From NCBI RefSeq assembly GCF_000337175.1, contig NZ_AOIJ01000040.1:1-64000 (forward strand): 64,000 nucleotides of DNA, read 5' to 3'. Each line of letters begins with the position of its first letter. The stretch's first letter is position 1. The notes under the pieces are model-generated. The model was not told where the DNA came from, did no database searches, and saw only the letters and a list, made by a program, of their open reading frames with translations. This DNA comes from Natrinema gari JCM 14663 (lineage in GTDB: Archaea; Halobacteriota; Halobacteria; Halobacteriales; Natrialbaceae). A program made the position numbers and the translations under genes. Positions 44,884 through 53,854 of this stretch are shown here, piece after piece.

Positions 44884-45656
44884 TTTGGATCTATTTCAAA
44901 GGGGAATTCATGGATGGATTCATCGTTCGTATCTGGAAGGAAATATTGTTTCCATTCACGTGTGTTAGAGTTACCGTAATCGCCAATATCTGGATGAGGC
45001 GGTATCTCGTCGTATTCCTGAAGTCCTGCTCGAATAATCTCTCTCGCCTTTTTTCCTTTCTCTGTATCTCCTGTGATATCGTTGAGAGTCCCGCGCGGCT
45101 GGACAGTAATTTCGAGTCCATGTGGTGCGTATCGACTGAGCCGTCGTTCATAACATGGTGCACGCGCTACGAGGAACATTGGTTCACCTCCGAAGCAGAA
45201 CTCCCATTTTGGATCGTCTGGGTCAACTGGAATTTCATCTGGCCATGGTTCAGGGTCGTGTTTGTTCAAGAATTCAAGCAGATCCCAAAAACAATTCCTA
45301 AATTCAGACTCGTTTAGTTTTTTCTGTTGTGGCTTAAAAAATATTGCCAATGTAGTTCGTTTTGCGATTTCTTCATACATATTAATATACTCATGGAGTC
45401 CATCTCGAAGTTTCATCAGATCATTATCATTCGACTTCGATTCGACGAATAAATATCGAGCGTTTCCCTGACGTTGAGCCTTACTACCAAAGTGACATGG
45501 ATACGAATCTCCATTAACAAGTGAATCACGAAATCCTTCATAGCAGGCTTTCTTCCATTCTTTGAGCTTCCTTTCTTTTATCCTCATTTCGATTTCTTCT
45601 TTGGTATATATCTTATCGGTCTTCCTCATATAGCATTTAGCTATTTCTAATAGCAA
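44880..45656 (-). CDS. YqcI/YcgG family protein
   Basis: 258 residues. SYPCHFGSKAQRQGNARYLFVESKSNDNDLMKLRDGLHEYIN and FWDLLEFLNKHDPEPWPDEIPVDPDDPKWEFCFGGEPMFLVARAP, then APHGLEITVQPRG match the YqcI/YcgG domain (known mostly from bacteria). The function is undefined in most members. It is AT-rich and overlaps the LysE exporter by four bases, so the two act together. The first 22 residues may be too long a start. Confidence 0.85.
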   Translation of the reverse strand: MLLEIAKCYMRKTDKIYTKEEIEMRIKERKLKEWKKACYEGFRDSLVNGDSYPCHFGSKAQRQGNARYLFVESKSNDNDLMKLRDGLHEYINMYEEIAKRTTLAIFFKPQQKKLNESEFRNCFWDLLEFLNKHDPEPWPDEIPVDPDDPKWEFCFGGEPMFLVARAPCYERRLSRYAPHGLEITVQPRGTLNDITGDTEKGKKAREIIRAGLQEYDEIPPHPDIGDYGNSNTREWKQYFLPDTNDESIHEFPFEIDPK

Positions 45657-45696
45657 CTATATTTATCTTTCTATTTTTCCACCCCCATAATTGTGA

Positions 45697-46086
45697 ATGA
45701 AATATGCGCCTATTGAATATAGACATCCGTACGATATAATATGGTATTTACAGTATGTTCGCAATTGGGTGAACGATGCCGATCTCACGCGGACATTCAT
45801 CCACGAGCACGCGCATGCAATACTCAACTTCAACGTCCACGACACTGAACGATCGAGACGCGAGGTCAAGGCCGAAGCCATCGCGTACGTTGTCGGCCGG
45901 TACTGTGGGCTTGCCACCAATGGGTCAGCGTTCTACCTGGCTGCGTGGGAGATGGACGATCCAGAGGTAGTTTGCGACCGACTCGATCGAATCAGTCGGA
46001 CAATAGAAGAACTCACCGCGGTTCTCGATAACGGACTATCTCACAAAATTCCAGCGAGACATATTGCACGTGATCGCCGGCTATAG
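45697..46086 (+). pseudogene. ArdC-like metalloprotease remnant, truncated at both ends
   Basis: 129 codons. From about residue 30 it reads TRTFIHEHAHAILNFNVHDTE and REVKAEAIAYVVGRYCGLATNGSAFYLAAW, which match the C-terminal part of ArdC-family proteins with the HEHAH zinc site. The first 29 residues are AT-rich and unrelated, so the 5' part has been replaced at about 45770-45780. The stop codon lies inside the left end of the 84-bp repeat (46081-46164), which therefore cuts off the 3' end. Confidence 0.7.
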
Positions 46087-46164
46087 TAGCAACTAAACGT
46101 CATTGCACACCTGATCGCACGATAGCGTTGCGATCAGTGTGTCACTCGTTTCAATTGCTACTCT
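46081..46164 (-). repeat. 84-bp MITE-like repeat, copy 2 (inverted to copy 1)
   Basis: AGTAGCAACTAAACG at the left end pairs with the complement of CGTTTCAATTGCTACT at the right, giving about 15-base terminal inverted repeats. The inner hairpin is CACACCTGATCGCA / TGCGATCAGTGTG. About nine differences by eye from copy 1 at 19301. It supplies the stop of the ArdC-like remnant and marks the right border of the island. Confidence 0.8.
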
Positions 46165-46462
46165 AGGACGAACCGTATGGACTCGCGATCAAAGCTGTTT
46201 GTCCAACCGCTCCTCGAGATCGAGGCGAAGCGAGCCGCTGTCTCGTCCTCGTCGAGACGCCGATTGAAATCCGCCGAGCGGAAATTAGTATTGCTCAATA
46301 GACCCACGTCACGGCGATAGCGCTACGTTCGACGGTCAGGTCCACGTCCAGTCGATGTGAACGGTCTCGACGACGAATACGGACCCGGTACGAGAGAGGC
46401 GATAGTCGAACCGAAGTCCGGAGGTCGTGGTGGCAAGCGAGGGGGAGCCGAGAGATGGTCCC
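46165..46462. other. Intergenic region, no feature seen
   Basis: Just under 300 bases between the repeat and the HTH regulator gene. It returns to the GC-rich composition of the chromosome. No gene or RNA is seen. Confidence 0.45.
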
Positions 46463-46870
46463 TTAGCTCTGAGCGGGGAGTTCGGTGTCGGCTTCGGCGT
46501 GTTCGTACTTGTCCTCGAACTCCTGGATGAGTTGCCCCATCTTCGCGTACCAGTCGTTGAGCATCCGCTGCATATCGTTCGCGATCTGGGTCGGGTCGGT
46601 CGGGTAGTAGACGTGGTAGTAGCCGCCCTGATCGTAGTTGATCTGCTCTTTCTGGATGAACCCGCTCTGGAGCAGTCGCTGAATCGATCGGTACGCGGTC
46701 GAGCGTTCGCGGTCGACCCGCTCGGCGACTTCGTCGATCGTCAGTGCCTCCTCGCTGTCGACCAGCGCACGGAAACACTCCTTGTCGAGTTGCTTGAGTC
46801 CGTGGATACACTCCAGGAGCCCCTCACATTCCATGTCCTGTTGTAGTTGTTCTGCCATCGAGTTAGCCAT
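46463..46870 (-). CDS. TrmB-like HTH regulator with clustered cysteines
   Basis: 135 residues from MANSMAEQLQ. Winged helix about 25-90: FRALVDSEEALTIDEVAERVDRERSTAYRSIQRLLQSGFIQKEQINYDQGGYYHVYYP. C15, C21 and C32 lie in the first two helices, a spacing suited to persulfide or disulfide sensing. A C-terminal helix (about 97-120) should dimerise. A palindrome ATATTG-TA-CAATGT lies 10 bases before its TATA, so it is probably autoregulated. Divergence of motif copies suggests it is the regulator of the sulfur genes; this is inference. Confidence 0.82.
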   Translation of the reverse strand: MANSMAEQLQQDMECEGLLECIHGLKQLDKECFRALVDSEEALTIDEVAERVDRERSTAYRSIQRLLQSGFIQKEQINYDQGGYYHVYYPTDPTQIANDMQRMLNDWYAKMGQLIQEFEDKYEHAEADTELPAQS

Positions 46871-46916
46871 GGTACTGTCTCGAGGTAGGGACCGCGGCGG
46901 TATAAGGGTTGTGTGA

Positions 46917-46930
46917 ATATTGTACAATGT
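46917..46930 (-). promoter_or_regulatory. Palindrome upstream of the HTH regulator
   Basis: ATATTG-TA-CAATGT with a perfect ATTGTACAAT core (46919-46928). It lies 10 bases upstream of the TATA (GGTATAAGG, about 46899-46906), the same place as in the trxA promoter. Confidence 0.68.
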
Positions 46931-46972
46931 CGATGAGCCGAGGCCGGAACGGGGCAAGCGGCGTCGTCGATG

Positions 46973-48016
46973 TCAGTCCGCAGTCGTCGCGGACGCGTTC
47001 GACCGCGCTCGCATCGTCGTGATCGTGCTGTAGATCACGGCCCCGCTGACCATGAACGCCGAGAGCATGATCAGGATGAACCCGATCGTGTCGAGGACGG
47101 GCATGCCGAGGTAGCCGGCCGACTGCTGGAAGGCGACGGCGACCGAGCCACCCAGGAGCATCAGCCCGAAGTAGATCTTGATGTCGTCCTCGTTGACGAC
47201 GCTGGTCGCTGCCGAGCCGATACGGGCACCGAGTGCGCTCCCGGCCAGCAGCGGGACGACGATCGAGAGATCGACGCCACCGTTGAGTCCGTAGGTGTAC
47301 GCGCCGAAGCCCCCCGAGATGACGATCTCGAACAGGTCCGTCCCGACCGCGATCGGCACCGGGACGCCGATCAGGTAGAACAGAGCAGGCATGCGGATGA
47401 AGCCGCCGCCGACGCCGAGGAAACCCGAGAGGAGCCCCGTGGCGAACGCGACGCCGAGGATCATCCACAGCGACACCTGAATGCCCCCGGAGAGGGTCAT
47501 CATCGGCGGGACCCGGTAGGACTGGATCTGCTTTGCGATGTCCGGGATGTCGTCCGGGTCGATGTCCTGGTTTGCGACCTCGTGGTGGCCGCCACCGCCG
47601 CTGTCGTCGGATCCGTCGGACCGCAGCGCGTTGTAGCTGACGAACACCCCGATACCGCCCAGCAGGAAGACGTACGTGACGCCGATGACGCCGCCTGCCA
47701 GTCCGAGTGCTTCGAGGGAGTACACGAGGTGACTCCCGACTTCGATACCTGCGGTCGTTCCGACGACCATCAGGCCGCCGAGTTTGTAGTCGACCTGCCC
47801 GAGGTCGCGGTGTTTCAGCGTCGCGATAACGGCCGTCCCGAAGACGAAGGCCATGCCGCTCCCGACGGCGACGCGGGTGGGGTACCCCATCACGAGTAAC
47901 GCGGGCGTGACGAGGAACGACCCGCCCATGCCGAAGAAGCCGAACAATACCCCGACCATGAAGCCGAAGCTCACGAACAACGCGAGCATCGCCGGCGCGA
48001 TTCCGAAGGGTTCCAT
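46973..48016 (-). CDS. TauE/SafE-family sulfite or organosulfonate exporter
   Basis: 347 residues with about eight hydrophobic helices. MLALFVSFGFMVGVLFGFFGMGGSFLVTPALLVMGYP and FATGLLSGFLGVGGGFIRMPALFYLIGVPVPIAVGTDL are the two repeated family motifs. Such exporters move sulfite, sulfoacetate or thiosulfate. The upstream 48-codon gene ends one base before its start. Its promoter has a degenerate copy of the regulon palindrome (48254-48267). Confidence 0.9.
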   Translation of the reverse strand: MEPFGIAPAMLALFVSFGFMVGVLFGFFGMGGSFLVTPALLVMGYPTRVAVGSGMAFVFGTAVIATLKHRDLGQVDYKLGGLMVVGTTAGIEVGSHLVYSLEALGLAGGVIGVTYVFLLGGIGVFVSYNALRSDGSDDSGGGGHHEVANQDIDPDDIPDIAKQIQSYRVPPMMTLSGGIQVSLWMILGVAFATGLLSGFLGVGGGFIRMPALFYLIGVPVPIAVGTDLFEIVISGGFGAYTYGLNGGVDLSIVVPLLAGSALGARIGSAATSVVNEDDIKIYFGLMLLGGSVAVAFQQSAGYLGMPVLDTIGFILIMLSAFMVSGAVIYSTITTMRARSNASATTAD

Positions 48017-48163
48017 CTATGTGTGAGTGATGCGTTCGACGAGTGGTTGTGCGACCTGCTCTACGGCACCGTACCCCACGTAGAGGGCGACCGCCTCGAG
48101 GAGGATGGTGCCGACGAGTGCGCCTGCCTGTACCGCCGGTGAAGACGCTGCGAGGTCGATCAT
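48017..48163 (-). CDS. DUF7512-like small membrane protein
   Basis: 48 residues. MIDLAASSPAVQAGALVGTI opens it, then a helix LLEAVALYVGYGAVEQVAQPLVERI. Similar 45-50-residue proteins accompany TauE/SafE genes in many haloarchaea. Its stop is immediately followed by the TauE start, so they are cotranscribed. Too short for routine gene finding. Possible regulator or partner of the exporter. Confidence 0.72.
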   Translation of the reverse strand: MIDLAASSPAVQAGALVGTILLEAVALYVGYGAVEQVAQPLVERITHT

Positions 48164-48523
48164 CGGGATCGCCCTCCGCCGTGCAGTTGTGTTCGAATCA
48201 TGGATTTCTGCTCAGTATCATCTACCTGGAGGACAGCTATAACGCTTTTGGGAATAGCGTGCAATATTACTGCCGTCAATCTCACGGCTATCCAACGAGA
48301 ATATTCGAATACGTTATACCGATATGGATCGGTCCACGGCGTCCGGCTCTGCGTCTGGGGCGCGAATGGAACGAATAGCTGACAGTATTGCCACGAGACA
48401 ACGGGAGAACTACACCGATCCGATCGATCATCGGCCGCATTGATCGGCTCACCCGCACCCGACGGACCGGAGTTAGTATTGACTAGCCCAAACAACATTA
48501 TGCTGTCGCGTCCTACGAGCGGT
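48164..48523. other. Intergenic promoter region of the TauE unit, with half palindrome
   Basis: About 360 bases. A CTATAACGC TATA-like box at 48236-48244 reads toward the DUF7512-like gene. ATAGCG-TG-CAATAT at 48254-48267 has one good arm (CAATAT) and one poor arm, and is again about 10 bases upstream of the TATA. It is a weak copy of the regulon motif. No gene is seen. Confidence 0.5.
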
Positions 48524-49369
48524 ATGAAAGCGATCTGTGCGACCGATCTCTCCGCCGCCAGCGAGGCGACGATCGAGAACGAGACGTGTCTCGCGTCTCT
48601 CGGTCGAATCGGCGTCGAGGAGATCCACCTCGTGACCGTGATCCCGTCGAACGTCCACGCGGGCATGCCCGGCATCGATTTCGAGGAACGCCGCGAGCAG
48701 GCGCTGGCTCGCTACCGGCGCGTCATCGACAACGCCGGCTTCGATACCGAGGCACACGTCGTCCGCGGCACGCCCCATCGGCGGATCAACGGGATCGCCG
48801 ACACGATCGGTGCCAGCCTCACGGTCGTCGGCTCGCGCGGACAGAGCCCGCTCGAGAACCGTGTCATCGGCTCGACAGCGCGTAACCTCGCGCGGACGAC
48901 GGTCGTGCCGCTGCTCGTCAATCGGATCGAACGCGAGGCCGATGCGCCGGCCGTCGTCCGGGAACACCTGTTCCAGCGTCTGCTGTACGCGACGGATTTC
49001 TCCGAGAACGCCGACCGGACGTTCGAGGCGTTCTCGTACCTGCGCCACGCCACGCAGGAGGCGACGCTCGTCCACGTCGAGACGCCGACGGACCCAGGGC
49101 TCCCCGAAGACGAGGACCCGAACGCGCGACTCGAATCGCTGGCCGCCCAACTCGAGGACTGGGGGATCGAGACGCGAACCGTCGTCCGGCAGGGTGATCC
49201 CGCCGCCGAGATACTCGCCGCGGAGGTCGAGTACGAGCCGACGACGATTCTCGTCGGTTCGCGCGGTCGCAGCAGGCTCCGCCGCCTGTTGCTCGGGAGC
49301 GTCTCCGAAGACATCGTCGCACGGGCGGACGGGAACGTCATGCTCGTCCCGCCGAACCGAATGGCCTGA
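48524..49369 (+). CDS. Two-domain universal stress protein
   Basis: 281 residues from MKAICATDLSAASEATIENE. Domain 1 ends GSRGQSPLENRVIGSTARNLARTTVVPLLV and domain 2 starts RLLYATDFSENADRTFEAFSYL and ends GSRGRSRLRRLLLGSVSEDIVARADGNVMLV. It differs from the other copies in its longer domain 1 loop. Start at 48524 because the two upstream Met codons precede unrelated residues. It faces away from the sulfur operon, across the shared promoter region. Confidence 0.88.
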   Translation: MKAICATDLSAASEATIENETCLASLGRIGVEEIHLVTVIPSNVHAGMPGIDFEERREQALARYRRVIDNAGFDTEAHVVRGTPHRRINGIADTIGASLTVVGSRGQSPLENRVIGSTARNLARTTVVPLLVNRIEREADAPAVVREHLFQRLLYATDFSENADRTFEAFSYLRHATQEATLVHVETPTDPGLPEDEDPNARLESLAAQLEDWGIETRTVVRQGDPAAEILAAEVEYEPTTILVGSRGRSRLRRLLLGSVSEDIVARADGNVMLVPPNRMA

Positions 49370-49762
49370 CACCGGCGGCGAACGGACGCAGTCGACGTGT
49401 TGCGAGCCGGCTTCGTCCGATCCGTCTCCTGTTATGCAATTCGCGATGCGCACCGGGCATCAGAAGATCCACGCGATCGCACTACTGTCACAGCGCTCGG
49501 ACGGATCGATCGCCGATCGTCGACACCGTCGTCCGCGACGAGGCGTTGACGCGCTTCCGATTCGGCGTGCCGGGATTACATCGACCGACCGGACTCACCT
49601 TCGGAGCTCGTGGACGAGGCTCGAGAACGACCTCGAGGAGTTGCGAACCGCCGCTCGTGGCGATTTCACCGACGAGGAGGTCGAGCAACGGCGTGAACGC
49701 CTGCGAGGTGAGCAGAAGCGGTTGACGTGGCTCCACCGCCAGCGAGCCCCGTCGATCGGCAC
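49370..49762. other. Intergenic region, no gene seen
   Basis: About 390 bases between the usp gene and the small membrane gene of the cydAB unit. I see no ORF with recognisable content, RNA or repeat. Confidence 0.45.
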
Positions 49763-50029
49763 TCACTCGATCGCGTTCCCGTTCTGCGAGGCTCGGAGCC
49801 ATGCTTTGACGAGTTCGTTGACGTTGTGAAAGACGATGCCGACGGTGAGCAGGGTCGTCGTCAGGTAGAGCACGAACCCGGGCGGGCCGCCGACCGTCGC
49901 ACCGAGGAGGCCGCCGGTGATGCCGACGATCGTGAGTTCCAGCCACGTCACCAGGATTCGGGACCCCAGCCGTGGCGGCGACGGTTCGGTCCCCGACCCG
50001 CTCGGCGGTCGATCGTCCTCGGAGCCCAT
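49763..50029 (-). CDS. Small membrane protein of the cydAB unit
   Basis: 88 residues. A disordered Pro/Ser-rich N-terminus (about 1-24), then two or three hydrophobic segments: LELTIVGITGGLLGATVGGPPGFVLYLTTTLLTVGIVFHNVNELV. It shares one base with the stop of cydB, so it is the last gene of the operon. The place and size suggest an accessory role like bacterial CydX, although it is longer and unrelated in sequence. Confidence 0.62.
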   Translation of the reverse strand: MGSEDDRPPSGSGTEPSPPRLGSRILVTWLELTIVGITGGLLGATVGGPPGFVLYLTTTLLTVGIVFHNVNELVKAWLRASQNGNAIE

Positions 50030-51030
50030 CAGTACGACTCACCCGCCTCGATCGGGCCGCTGAACGCGGAGTAGAGGATCACAAAGTAGCCGAATATGAG
50101 CGGCAGCAGGATCGCCGCTCCGATCGACAGGAGGTTGAGCGGCAGCGTCGAGACGATGGCCGTCTCGACCGTCAACCCGCCGGCGCGGTCGATGGCCGGA
50201 TACATCAGACCGGCGACGATGCCGACCAGCGCGAAGACGAGGCCCGCGGCGGCACCGAACGCCACGTAGTAGCGGTCGGCCCGCGTCGCCGCCGCGTACA
50301 CTCCCGCAAACACGAGCGTGGCGAGGACGAGCACGCCGACCGGCGCGGAAAACAGGGCCGCTCGCATGGCGGGAACCGCTCCGTAGACGTATCCAAGCGT
50401 CACCACGATCAGGACGAGATACGCCACGAGCGCACGGTACCCGTCAGTCCGGAGGGTCTCGCGCAGGTCGCCGCGCGTCTTCAGTCGGAGGAACGCCACG
50501 CCGTCGACGACGGTCAGCGCCACGACGGCCAGGCCAACGACGAGTCCAGGGAGCGTGACGATCGTCGTCGTGCCGAGCAGCCAGTTCGCCGTGAACATTC
50601 CGAGAAAGAACGGCGCGGTGAGGCTGCCGATGACGAACGCCCGCCCCCACCACCGTTGCCACGCCTCGTCGTGGCGCTGTTCGTACATCTCGGGGGCGAG
50701 CCCACGAAGAATGAGCGCACCCAGGATCGCGAACAGCAGCAGGTAGTGGCGACTGAACAGGTTGGCGTAGACGGCCGGGAACGCCGCGAACATCGCGCCG
50801 CCGAAGACGACGAGCCACACCTCGTTGCCGTCCCAGAACGGTCCGATGGCGGACAGTAACTGCTCGCGTTCGTCGGCGTCCTCGCGCGTCGCGAACAGTG
50901 CGCCGACCCCGAAGTCGAAGCCATCGAGGAACAGGAACGTCGCGAAGATGAAGAACAGCAGCCCGAACCAGAGGTCCGCGAGCGGGAGCCCGAACAGGGG
51001 ATCGGTCGCGAGCGAGGCCGGATCAGTCAT
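50029..51030 (-). CDS. cydB: Cytochrome bd oxidase subunit II (CydB-like)
   Basis: 333 residues with eight or nine hydrophobic helices. LADLWFGLLFFIFATFLFLDGFDFGVGAL and RHYLLLFAILGALILRGLAPEMYEQ are the CydB signature stretches; FWDGNEVWLVVFGGAMFAAFPAVYA is the strongly conserved W-x-GNEVWL motif. It starts eight bases inside the end of cydA. Start chosen at MTDPASLA. It is the partner of cydA in the quinol oxidase. Confidence 0.92.
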   Translation of the reverse strand: MTDPASLATDPLFGLPLADLWFGLLFFIFATFLFLDGFDFGVGALFATREDADEREQLLSAIGPFWDGNEVWLVVFGGAMFAAFPAVYANLFSRHYLLLFAILGALILRGLAPEMYEQRHDEAWQRWWGRAFVIGSLTAPFFLGMFTANWLLGTTTIVTLPGLVVGLAVVALTVVDGVAFLRLKTRGDLRETLRTDGYRALVAYLVLIVVTLGYVYGAVPAMRAALFSAPVGVLVLATLVFAGVYAAATRADRYYVAFGAAAGLVFALVGIVAGLMYPAIDRAGGLTVETAIVSTLPLNLLSIGAAILLPLIFGYFVILYSAFSGPIEAGESY

Positions 51031-52444
51031 CGGCCTGCACCTCCGACGCGGGCGTCCCCGCACCGTCCAGTTCGGGACCGTCCACGGTCGGCGGTCCGGT
51101 CCGAATGATCCGGACGACGACGTACGCATAGAGCGCGAGCAGTCCGAGGTAGACGACGGCGAACCCGGCGAGCGTCGTCGTCGCTTCGACACCCGTCAGT
51201 CCCGTCGAGACGCCCTCGCTCGTTCGCAAGACGCCCTGGATGAGCCACGGCTGGCGACCGACTTCGGTGACGACCCAGCCGAGTTCGACCGCGACAATCC
51301 CCAGCGGCATCGAGAGCATCAGGGCCTTCTGGAGGAGGTCGTCCGAGAGGAGTTCGCCCCGCCACCAGCGGTAGCCGCCCCAGACGGCGAGCAGGATGAA
51401 CCAGAAGCCAAGCGCGACCATGAGCCGGAACGCCCAGAAGACGATCGCGACCGGCGGCTGCGGGCCCTCGAACTCCTCGAGCCCCTGGATGGTTGCCTGC
51501 GGATCGCCGCCGCTGGCGAGCCACGACGCCCCGCCGGGGATGCCGATGCCGAAGATGTCCTTGGCCCGTGGATCGAAGAGATCCTGGATGCTCGTCGGGA
51601 ACGCGACGATGTACTCGGGGACGTAGGAGTCGGTCTCCCAGACCGCTTCCATCGCGGCGAACTTCTGTGGCTGCGTTTCGACGACATGTCGCGCATACAG
51701 ATCGCCGTGGAGCACCTGCAACGGCGCGGTGATGAGCAACGCGAGGAGGCCGAACTTGAGCGTCGTCTCCCAAAACCCGATGTTCTCGACCGGATACCCC
51801 CACACGTAGTGTCTGAAAACGAAGTAGGCTCCGAGCCCGGCCATGAACAGCGCGACTGACTCGACGGCGGCGTTTTGCATGTGGACGAACATCCAGGGGA
51901 ACCGCGGATTGGCGTAGGCGGCGACCGGATCGACCAACTGCACGATCGTTTGTCCGTTTTCCGTGGCCAGTTCGTAGCCCCGCGGGGTCTGCATCCACGA
52001 GTTGGCGATCAGGATCCAGAGCGCCGAAAGCCACGTGCCGAGCCCGACGGCGATCGCCGAAAGCATGTACAACACGTTGCCGACGCGCTTGCGACCGAAC
52101 ACGAAAATCCCGAGAAACGTCGCCTCCAGCATGAACGCCATCATCCCCTCGAGCGCGAGCGGGCCGCCGAACAGTTCGCCGGCAGTCGTCGAAAACGCCG
52201 CGAAGTTGGTGCCGAACTCGAACTCGAGGACGATTCCGGTCACGGTGCCGACGACGAAGCTGACCGCAAAGATTTGCGTCCAGAACCGTCGCAACTGTTC
52301 GTAGACCGGTTTTCCGGTACGGATGTCTTTCCACGTGAAGTAGACGAGGAAGGGTGCAAGCCCCATGCTCATCACGGGAAAGATGATGTGGACGATGGTG
52401 GTAAGTGCGAACTGTAACCTGCTTGCGAAGACCGGATCAATCAT
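51023..52444 (-). CDS. cydA: Cytochrome bd oxidase subunit I (CydA-like)
   Basis: 473 residues. MIDPVFASRLQFALTTIVHIIFPVMSMG places the heme ligand His19 in the first helix. Later GTNFAAFSTTAGELFGGPLALEGMMAFMLEATFLGIFVFG and GWVVTEVGRQPWLIQGVLRT follow. The Q-loop is short, as in CydA of the S type. bd oxidases reduce O2 with quinol and resist sulfide, which fits its place between sulfur transport and sulfur-transfer genes. No regulon palindrome is seen in the 193 bases before it. Confidence 0.93.
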   Translation of the reverse strand: MIDPVFASRLQFALTTIVHIIFPVMSMGLAPFLVYFTWKDIRTGKPVYEQLRRFWTQIFAVSFVVGTVTGIVLEFEFGTNFAAFSTTAGELFGGPLALEGMMAFMLEATFLGIFVFGRKRVGNVLYMLSAIAVGLGTWLSALWILIANSWMQTPRGYELATENGQTIVQLVDPVAAYANPRFPWMFVHMQNAAVESVALFMAGLGAYFVFRHYVWGYPVENIGFWETTLKFGLLALLITAPLQVLHGDLYARHVVETQPQKFAAMEAVWETDSYVPEYIVAFPTSIQDLFDPRAKDIFGIGIPGGASWLASGGDPQATIQGLEEFEGPQPPVAIVFWAFRLMVALGFWFILLAVWGGYRWWRGELLSDDLLQKALMLSMPLGIVAVELGWVVTEVGRQPWLIQGVLRTSEGVSTGLTGVEATTTLAGFAVVYLGLLALYAYVVVRIIRTGPPTVDGPELDGAGTPASEVQADD

Positions 52445-52637
52445 GGTGTGTCATGGGGAACGCGTGAACCGCGATTCGTCAACCGGTGCTTTTCGATCCG
52501 AACGAGTCGCCCTAGTTGTGTCTGAGAGAGGGCAACGCGGTAGTATTTGTGGTCGGTGCGTCGAAAGCGACGGTGGCCTCGCACTGACGGGGCCGCGATT
52601 CGAATCCGCCCGGGCCGGACCGGTGTCTCGTCCGTCG

Positions 52638-53810
52638 CTACGGGCCGACGAGAGACATCGAGCCGTAGCCCAGCCCGAACGCGAGCACGAGCGAGCCGAG
52701 CCAGGCGGCGACGGTGAGCCCCAGTTTGCGAGGGCTGACGCCGGCCCCACCGGCGACCGCGAGTCCGCTGCCGACGATGGCGCTCACCACGACCTCGTTG
52801 AACGAGATCGGCACCCCGAGCAGGACCGCGGTCTGGGCGATGAGAAACGAGGGAACGAGCGTCGCGATCGAACGGCGCGGACCCAGCGACGCGTACTCCT
52901 GTGAGATCGACTTGATCATCCGCGGTGCACTCGTCCAGGACCCGACGAGAATCCCGACGCCCCCACCGAGCAACACCGCGATCGGCGACACCATCGGCAT
53001 ATCCGCGAGCAGCGGGAACAGCGGTCCGACGGCCAGTCCGACCTGGCTCGCACCCGCCGAGAACGCCACGAGCGCGCCGAGCGAGAGCAGGAACCGGCGC
53101 AGGCCGCCGGCCTGATCGCGGCCGATATCCCAGCGGACGGCGGCCGCGACGACGACTCCGATACCGAGCGAGATCGCGGCCGTTACAGCGATCCCGTCCG
53201 CCGGGACCGCAGCGCTCCCAGCGGCGGCGAGCGTGCCACCGGCCGACGAGAGGACGACGAACTCGAGGTTCGCGACAACGGTGCCGACGATCCCGGCGAG
53301 GAGCGGCACGCTGACGGCCTCGGGCACGTCCGGCCGCGGGAGGACGCTGGCGATCCCGTAGGCGATACCCCCGCCGACGAACGGCGTGAGTACCCACACC
53401 CCGCCGATTTCGGCGTACTTGCCCCAGGCCGGATCGCCGCCGAGCGCGACGCCGACGCCGATGACCGAGCCGGTCACGGTAAACGCGGTCGCGATCGGAT
53501 ACCCGGTGGCGATGCCGATCGCCATCAATCCGGCACCGATCAACAGGACGACGATGACGCCGCCGACCGGGAGCGTGACCCCCTCGACGAGACCGGTGCC
53601 GACGGCTTCCGAAACGCGTGCGCCCTGCGTTACCGCCCCGGTGAAGCCGAGGATGCCGACGAGAAACGCCGCGCGCATCGTCGGAATCGCGTTCGCGCCG
53701 ACGGCCGGCGCGAAGGGAGTCGCACCGCTCGAGCCGGCCCCGATCACCCAGGCCATGAACAGGCTCGCGACGGCCGCAGTGGCGAACAGCAGTATCGTTG
53801 TGAGTTCCAT
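52638..53810 (-). CDS. PiT-family permease with degenerate signature
   Basis: 390 residues with about ten hydrophobic helices. SSGATPFAPAVGANAIPTMRAAFLVG and SWTSAPRMIKSISQEYASLGPRRSIATLVPSFL match the two repeats of phosphate transporters, but GANDVANA is replaced by GANAIPTM. PiT-like proteins such as CysP carry sulfate. Place at the end of an operon with YedE transporters makes sulfur-oxyanion uptake or export likely. Start at MELTTILLF. Confidence 0.82.
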   Translation of the reverse strand: MELTTILLFATAAVASLFMAWVIGAGSSGATPFAPAVGANAIPTMRAAFLVGILGFTGAVTQGARVSEAVGTGLVEGVTLPVGGVIVVLLIGAGLMAIGIATGYPIATAFTVTGSVIGVGVALGGDPAWGKYAEIGGVWVLTPFVGGGIAYGIASVLPRPDVPEAVSVPLLAGIVGTVVANLEFVVLSSAGGTLAAAGSAAVPADGIAVTAAISLGIGVVVAAAVRWDIGRDQAGGLRRFLLSLGALVAFSAGASQVGLAVGPLFPLLADMPMVSPIAVLLGGGVGILVGSWTSAPRMIKSISQEYASLGPRRSIATLVPSFLIAQTAVLLGVPISFNEVVVSAIVGSGLAVAGGAGVSPRKLGLTVAAWLGSLVLAFGLGYGSMSLVGP

Positions 53811-53854
53811 CAGTGTGTGAAGGCCGTGTGTCGGTTCTCGAGACTCGAGAGGCG

